Shown: positions 5,225-8,302 of the stretch, in pieces
Layout of the letters: each line of letters opens with the position of its first letter
How positions within the stretch are numbered: the stretch's first letter is position 1
Assembly (NCBI GenBank): GCA_029865195.1
Contig: JAOUHH010000114.1
Coordinates: 1 to 8,302 of the forward strand
Reading direction: 5' to 3'
Length of the DNA stretch: 8,302 nucleotides
Source of the DNA: Desulfobulbaceae bacterium
GTDB taxonomy: Bacteria; Desulfobacterota; Desulfobulbia; Desulfobulbales; UBA5123
Notes under the pieces: model-generated
What the model saw: the letters and a program-made list of their open reading frames with translations, nothing else
What the model was told of the DNA's origin: nothing
The model's database searches: none
Made by a program: the position numbers and the translations under genes

Positions 5225-5581
5225 ATGCATGGCCAAGCGTTGCCCAAGTCCGACCTGATCAGCAGGCCTTGGGAATACGAAGCCGTCTACCGGCGCGGCA
5301 AACGGGTTCGGGGGAATAATTGCAGCCTGATCTGCCTGCCGACCGACCGGGAGAACAACCGCCTCGGGATCAGCATCCATGGGATCAAAAAGGCTGTCAA
5401 GCGGAACCGAATCAAACGTATAATCAGGGAGTTCTACAGGCTCAACCGGGCCGCCTTACCGGCGGCGACGGATATGGTGTTCACCGTACGCGAGGGATTC
5501 AGCCCGAATTCGCCGGAAGAGGTCAAACAGGCGATATTCACCTTGCTCAAGAAGATCGGCAGCCCCTCTCCTTCCCGCTAA
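5225..5581 (+). CDS. rnpA: Ribonuclease P protein component
   Basis: RnpA binds the catalytic RNase P RNA and helps it trim the 5' leader from precursor tRNAs. With the ATG at 5225 the product has 118 residues, normal for the family. The RNR signature is KKAVKRNRIKRIIREFYRLN (55-74), with the central-cleft stretch YEAVYRRGKRVRG upstream and DMVFTVREGF downstream. The start is uncertain: no ribosome-binding site precedes ATG 5225, TTG 5213 or TTG 5240. TTG 5240 would give MPKSDLISRPWEYEAV, which resembles the usual RnpA beginning very well, so the true protein may have 113 residues. The gene begins 55 nt after the rpmH stop; weak initiation together with rpmH coupling could keep RnpA low relative to L34. 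The family call is firm. Confidence 0.95.
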   Translation: MHGQALPKSDLISRPWEYEAVYRRGKRVRGNNCSLICLPTDRENNRLGISIHGIKKAVKRNRIKRIIREFYRLNRAALPAATDMVFTVREGFSPNSPEEVKQAIFTLLKKIGSPSPSR

Positions 5582-5595
5582 CGCTGCCTGCTTCC

Positions 5596-5614
5596 CCGGC
5601 CTGAAAACGGCCGG
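5596..5614 (+). other. Hairpin in the rnpA-yidD gap
   Basis: CCGGCC (5596-5601) and GGCCGG (5609-5614) pair around TGAAAAC. The stem starts 14 nt after the rnpA stop. No T run follows, so a full intrinsic terminator is unlikely. It may mark a processing or partial attenuation site. The rest of the 174-bp gap (5582-5755) shows no gene or convincing promoter. Confidence 0.45.
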
Positions 5615-5755
5615 CAAAGAGTATCTTGTCTCCCTTCCCCCTTCTCACGCGGACATTGTCACCATCACCAGCCGGAACGAAACGACACCAGTACACGGGC
5701 GTCTCCAGCCTGCGCTGAGACGATTTCCCGCACGAGATGGCCAGTGACTGCAACC

Positions 5756-6007
5756 ATGAAACGACTCTGCATTCTTCTGATTCGTGCCTACCAGCAGTTC
5801 ATTTCTCCGCTCTTCCCGCCGAGTTGCCGCTTCAGCCCCACCTGCTCCCAGTACGCCATTGACGCCGTCACCATCCACGGCCCAGGCAAAGGAATCTATC
5901 TGAGCCTGCGCCGCATCCTGCGTTGCCACCCCTTCCACCGCGGCGGGTACGATCCGGTTATGCCGGCTCCGGCAATGCACAGGAACCAATCGACCAACTC
6001 ACTGTAA
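5756..6007 (+). CDS. yidD: Membrane protein insertion efficiency factor YidD
   Basis: YidD is a small protein bound to the inner face of the cytoplasmic membrane by an amphipathic helix; it helps YidC insert membrane proteins. The 83-residue product matches the family from its first residue: ILLIRAYQQFISPLFPPSCR (6-25), FSPTCSQYAIDAV (26-38), HGPGKGIYLSLRRILRCHPF (40-59) and HRGGYDPVMP (60-69). The conserved cysteines C24, C30 and C56 are present. The ATG at 5756 fits the usual MKRL... start; a GTG at 5744 would add four residues. Neither has a strong ribosome-binding site. The stop TAA is 14 nt before the yidC ATG, and its last two bases are part of the yidC AAGGA site, so translation of the two is probably linked. 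Confidence 0.95.
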   Translation: MKRLCILLIRAYQQFISPLFPPSCRFSPTCSQYAIDAVTIHGPGKGIYLSLRRILRCHPFHRGGYDPVMPAPAMHRNQSTNSL

Positions 6008-6021
6008 GGAAACCCATCGCC

Positions 6022-7695
6022 ATGGAAACCAAAAGAGCGATTATCGCCATCATCCTCTCCCTGCTCATCCTCGTCGGCTACCAGTATCTCATCGTGCCGC
6101 GCCTGACGCCGATGGTCGCCCCGGACGCTGCCACGGCGCCGGTGGCAACGGAGCAGGCCCCCGCGCAGACCGCCATGGCCACCACCGACACCCCGCAGCC
6201 CGCGGGCATCGAATCCCCGGCCGACGCCCTTGCCCTCCAGGGCGAGGAAGAGAGCCGGCCGGCCCGGGAGATCACCGTTGACACCGCCCGCTACGCGGCG
6301 GTGCTCTCCGAGGCCGGCGGCGGCTTCAAAAGCTTCAAACTCAAGGAATACCGGAAGGAACTGGCAGCCGATTCCGAACCGGTGGAACTGATCACCACCG
6401 ACCCCGCCGCGGAACTGCCCCTCTTCTTCTCCTGGGGCGTTGAGCCGGAGCGGGCCAGAATCGCCCTGCTCGCAGCCGACCGGACCGCACTGGCCACCAG
6501 CGACGGCAACGACGCCACCCTGACCATGCGCGGCCAGTTGCCCTCGGGGCTCGAGATCACCCGCACCATGACCTTCAACGACCAGGACTACGGGATCCAG
6601 CTGCGGATCGAGGTCCGCAACACCTCGGGTCAATCCCTGCAGGGCGCTCCGTACCTCCGGCTGGTCAACAAGCCGATCAGCGCCAACGTCAGTCATGTTT
6701 TCTACGGTCCGGCGGCCTACGTCGACGGCGAGTTGCATGAAATAGCCCCCAAGGACCTTGCCAAGGGCGAGCAGAGCCTGCAGGGCAAGATCAGCTGGGC
6801 CGCCTACGAATCCACCTATTTCATGTGCGGCATCATCCCCGCCCGCCCCGATGCCGCCCGCCTGCGGATGAGCGCCGACCAGAACGAAAAGGTCTCCACG
6901 GTTCTTTCCGGCGCCAACGACGTCATCGCCCCGCAGGAGAGCCGGACCTACGAATACACGATCTATTTCGGTCCCAAGAAGCTCGACACCCTGAAGGAAA
7001 TGGGCCACGACCTGGCCAAAATCGTCGATTTCGGCTGGTTCGACGCCATGGGCAAGCCGACCCTGCAACTGCTCAACTTTTTGAACAAATACTTCCACAA
7101 CTACGGCATCGCCATCATCCTGGTCACGATCATCATCAAACTCATCTTCTGGCCCATCTCCCACAAGGGGATGAAATCGATGAAGACCATGCAGAAGATC
7201 CAGCCCAAGATGGCTAAGCTCCGCGAGAAATACAAGGATGATCAGGCGCAGCTCAATCAGGAGATGATGAAGCTCTACCAGACCTACAAGATCAACCCTC
7301 TGGGCGGCTGCCTGCCGATGCTGCTGCAGATCCCGGTCTTTTTCGCGCTCTACAAGGTGCTGCTCCAGACCATCGAACTGCGCCACGCCCCCTTCATGCT
7401 CTGGATCACCGACCTCTCGGCCCCCGACCGGCTCTCTCTCGGCTTTCACATCCCCTACCTGGGCGGATTGCCGGTATTGACCCTGCTGATGGGCGGCAGC
7501 ATGTTCCTGCAGCAGAAGATGACCCCGACCTCGGGCGATCCGACCCAGGCCAAGATGATGCTCTTTCTGCCGGTTATCTTTACCTTCATGTTCATCAACT
7601 TCGCCTCCGGTCTGGTCCTGTACTGGTTCCTGAACAACCTGCTCTCCATGCTGCAGCAGCACATCATCAATCGCCAGGCCGACGCCGAGGCATAA
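6022..7695 (+). CDS. yidC: Membrane protein insertase YidC, Gram-negative long form
   Basis: YidC inserts and folds proteins in the cytoplasmic membrane, alone or with SecYEG. The 557-residue product has the long Gram-negative layout. An N-terminal anchor (6-24, AIIAIILSLLILVGYQYLIV) is followed by an Ala/Pro/Thr-rich linker and a periplasmic beta-domain (about 75-335). The conserved insertase core follows: TM2 at 361-381, a charged cytoplasmic hairpin (about 385-427, QPKMAKLREKYKDD), TM3 after NPLGGCLPMLLQIPVFFALY, TM4 at about 482-500, then TM5 and TM6 at about 514-550. In the hydrophilic groove, the position of E. coli Arg366 is Lys373 (IIIKLIFWP). The frame is open upstream to 5923 inside yidD, but METKRAIIAII is the true start, with AAGGA 11 nt before. 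The C-terminus is short and ends ADAEA. Confidence 0.97.
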   Translation: METKRAIIAIILSLLILVGYQYLIVPRLTPMVAPDAATAPVATEQAPAQTAMATTDTPQPAGIESPADALALQGEEESRPAREITVDTARYAAVLSEAGGGFKSFKLKEYRKELAADSEPVELITTDPAAELPLFFSWGVEPERARIALLAADRTALATSDGNDATLTMRGQLPSGLEITRTMTFNDQDYGIQLRIEVRNTSGQSLQGAPYLRLVNKPISANVSHVFYGPAAYVDGELHEIAPKDLAKGEQSLQGKISWAAYESTYFMCGIIPARPDAARLRMSADQNEKVSTVLSGANDVIAPQESRTYEYTIYFGPKKLDTLKEMGHDLAKIVDFGWFDAMGKPTLQLLNFLNKYFHNYGIAIILVTIIIKLIFWPISHKGMKSMKTMQKIQPKMAKLREKYKDDQAQLNQEMMKLYQTYKINPLGGCLPMLLQIPVFFALYKVLLQTIELRHAPFMLWITDLSAPDRLSLGFHIPYLGGLPVLTLLMGGSMFLQQKMTPTSGDPTQAKMMLFLPVIFTFMFINFASGLVLYWFLNNLLSMLQQHIINRQADAEA

Positions 7696-7743
7696 GCCAC
7701 CGGACCCAGGAATCAACCCATCCCTCACCTGGAGGAACAGAAC

Positions 7744-8302
7744 ATGTCAGCAAAAATGGAATACAGCGGCAGCGACGTTGCCGACGCGATCAAAACCGCC
7801 TGCCGGAAATTGAATGTTGCGCAGGACCAGCTCGAGATCGAGATCGTCTCCACCGGCTCGGCCGGCATCTTCGGTCTCGGCCGCCGCAAGGCCAAGATCC
7901 TGGTGGCGCTCAAGGATGCAAACGACGGCGAGGCGCCGGCACCGCAACCGACCCGACCCGCCCGGGAGCCAAAGCCTGCCCGCCGCGAGAAACCTGCCCC
8001 GTCGTCCGACGAGGCCCCCCCGCGCCGCGAGCCGGCCAAGCCGCTGAGCGCCGAGGCCGTCACCGCCATCCAGAGCGACCTGCTGCGCCTGCTGGAACTG
8101 ATGGGACTACCCGCCACCATCGAGGCCGAGCAGCAGGACGGCAAACTCAGAATCCACATCAACGGCGGCGACCACATCGAGCAAATCATCGGTCCGGGCG
8201 GGCAAACCCTGGACTCCATCCAATATCTGTTGCGCAAGATGGCCGGCAAGAAGATGACGGAGCGGGTACAGATCACCCTGGACGCAGGCGATTTCAGGGA
8301 AG
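7744..8302 (+). CDS. jag: Jag/KhpB RNA-binding protein, N-terminal part (cut by window end)
   Basis: 186 codons are present and the gene continues past the right edge. Residues 4-56 form a Jag-N domain (MEYSGSDVADAIKTACRKLN ... GSAGIFGLGRRKAKILV). Residues about 58-98 are a Pro/Ala/Arg/Glu-rich linker. From about 101 a KH domain follows (AVTAIQSDLLRLLELMGL, LRIHINGGDH, IEQIIGPGGQTLDSIQYLLR). The R3H domain normally following it lies outside the window. Jag (SpoIIIJ-associated, also KhpB or EloR) binds RNA and is tied to cell-wall or division control in Firmicutes; its role in this group is unclear. The start is firm: GGAGGA lies 7 nt before the ATG, 48 nt after the yidC stop. The KH loop reads G150-P-G-G153, without the basic residues usual in Jag GxxG loops. 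The order yidC-jag is the normal one. Confidence 0.93.
   Translation, partial: MSAKMEYSGSDVADAIKTACRKLNVAQDQLEIEIVSTGSAGIFGLGRRKAKILVALKDANDGEAPAPQPTRPAREPKPARREKPAPSSDEAPPRREPAKPLSAEAVTAIQSDLLRLLELMGLPATIEAEQQDGKLRIHINGGDHIEQIIGPGGQTLDSIQYLLRKMAGKKMTERVQITLDAGDFRE

Noticed and set aside
5896..7728. 610-codon minus-strand open frame opposite yidC
   Set aside because: The product is repetitive in Gly, Val, His and Asp with no motif, the usual shadow of a GC-rich gene; yidC on the plus strand is unmistakable.
7725..8276. 183-codon minus-strand open frame opposite jag
   Set aside because: It is a Ser/Arg-rich shadow with no recognisable domain, while the plus strand shows Jag-N and KH domains with a strong ribosome-binding site.

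Overview
The window is compact, GC-rich core chromosome of a Gram-negative, menaquinone- and cytochrome c-using bacterium. The best guess is Desulfobacterota (Desulfobulbia or Desulfuromonadia). This rests on the order precorrin-2 dehydrogenase - ccsB - hemA, the style of the RnpA and YidC sequences, a UbiD decarboxylase and a YidC with a large periplasmic domain. The phylum is an inference from remembered family resemblance, not a search result. I see no mobile element, CRISPR array, tRNA, rRNA or defence system.

Layout. Positions 1-575 (minus strand) hold the N-terminal end of a UbiD-family decarboxylase, preceded by an unrecognised 81-residue helical protein. A PilZ-domain c-di-GMP effector (608-1330, plus) diverges from the small gene and converges, with only 3 bp between stop codons, on a yjbQ gene (1334-1729, minus). 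The yjbQ gene has its own promoter and a GTG start. A 280-bp divergent intergenic region then separates yjbQ from a plus-strand tetrapyrrole operon: precorrin-2 dehydrogenase/sirohydrochlorin ferrochelatase (2010-2714), ccsB (2707-3525) and hemA (3515-4816), each overlapping the next. HemA starts tetrapyrrole synthesis, the second enzyme makes siroheme, and CcsB handles heme for cytochrome c assembly.

After a 215-bp gap with a possible terminator, a good sigma-70-type promoter and a leader almost free of T, the second operon is the widespread rpmH - rnpA - yidD - yidC - jag/khpB cluster. It encodes ribosomal protein L34, the RNase P protein, two membrane-protein insertion factors and an RNA-binding protein that is cut by the window end. 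dnaA, often found upstream of rpmH, is absent; hemA occupies that side.

Nothing here looks like a wholly new system. The points most worth a second look are the T-depleted rpmH leader (one T in 90 nt), the small unknown gene between ubiD and the PilZ gene, the atypical GPGG loop in the KH domain of Jag/KhpB, a recurring CAAAAC-containing element upstream of the siroheme gene, and strong hairpins at the hemA/rpmH junction.
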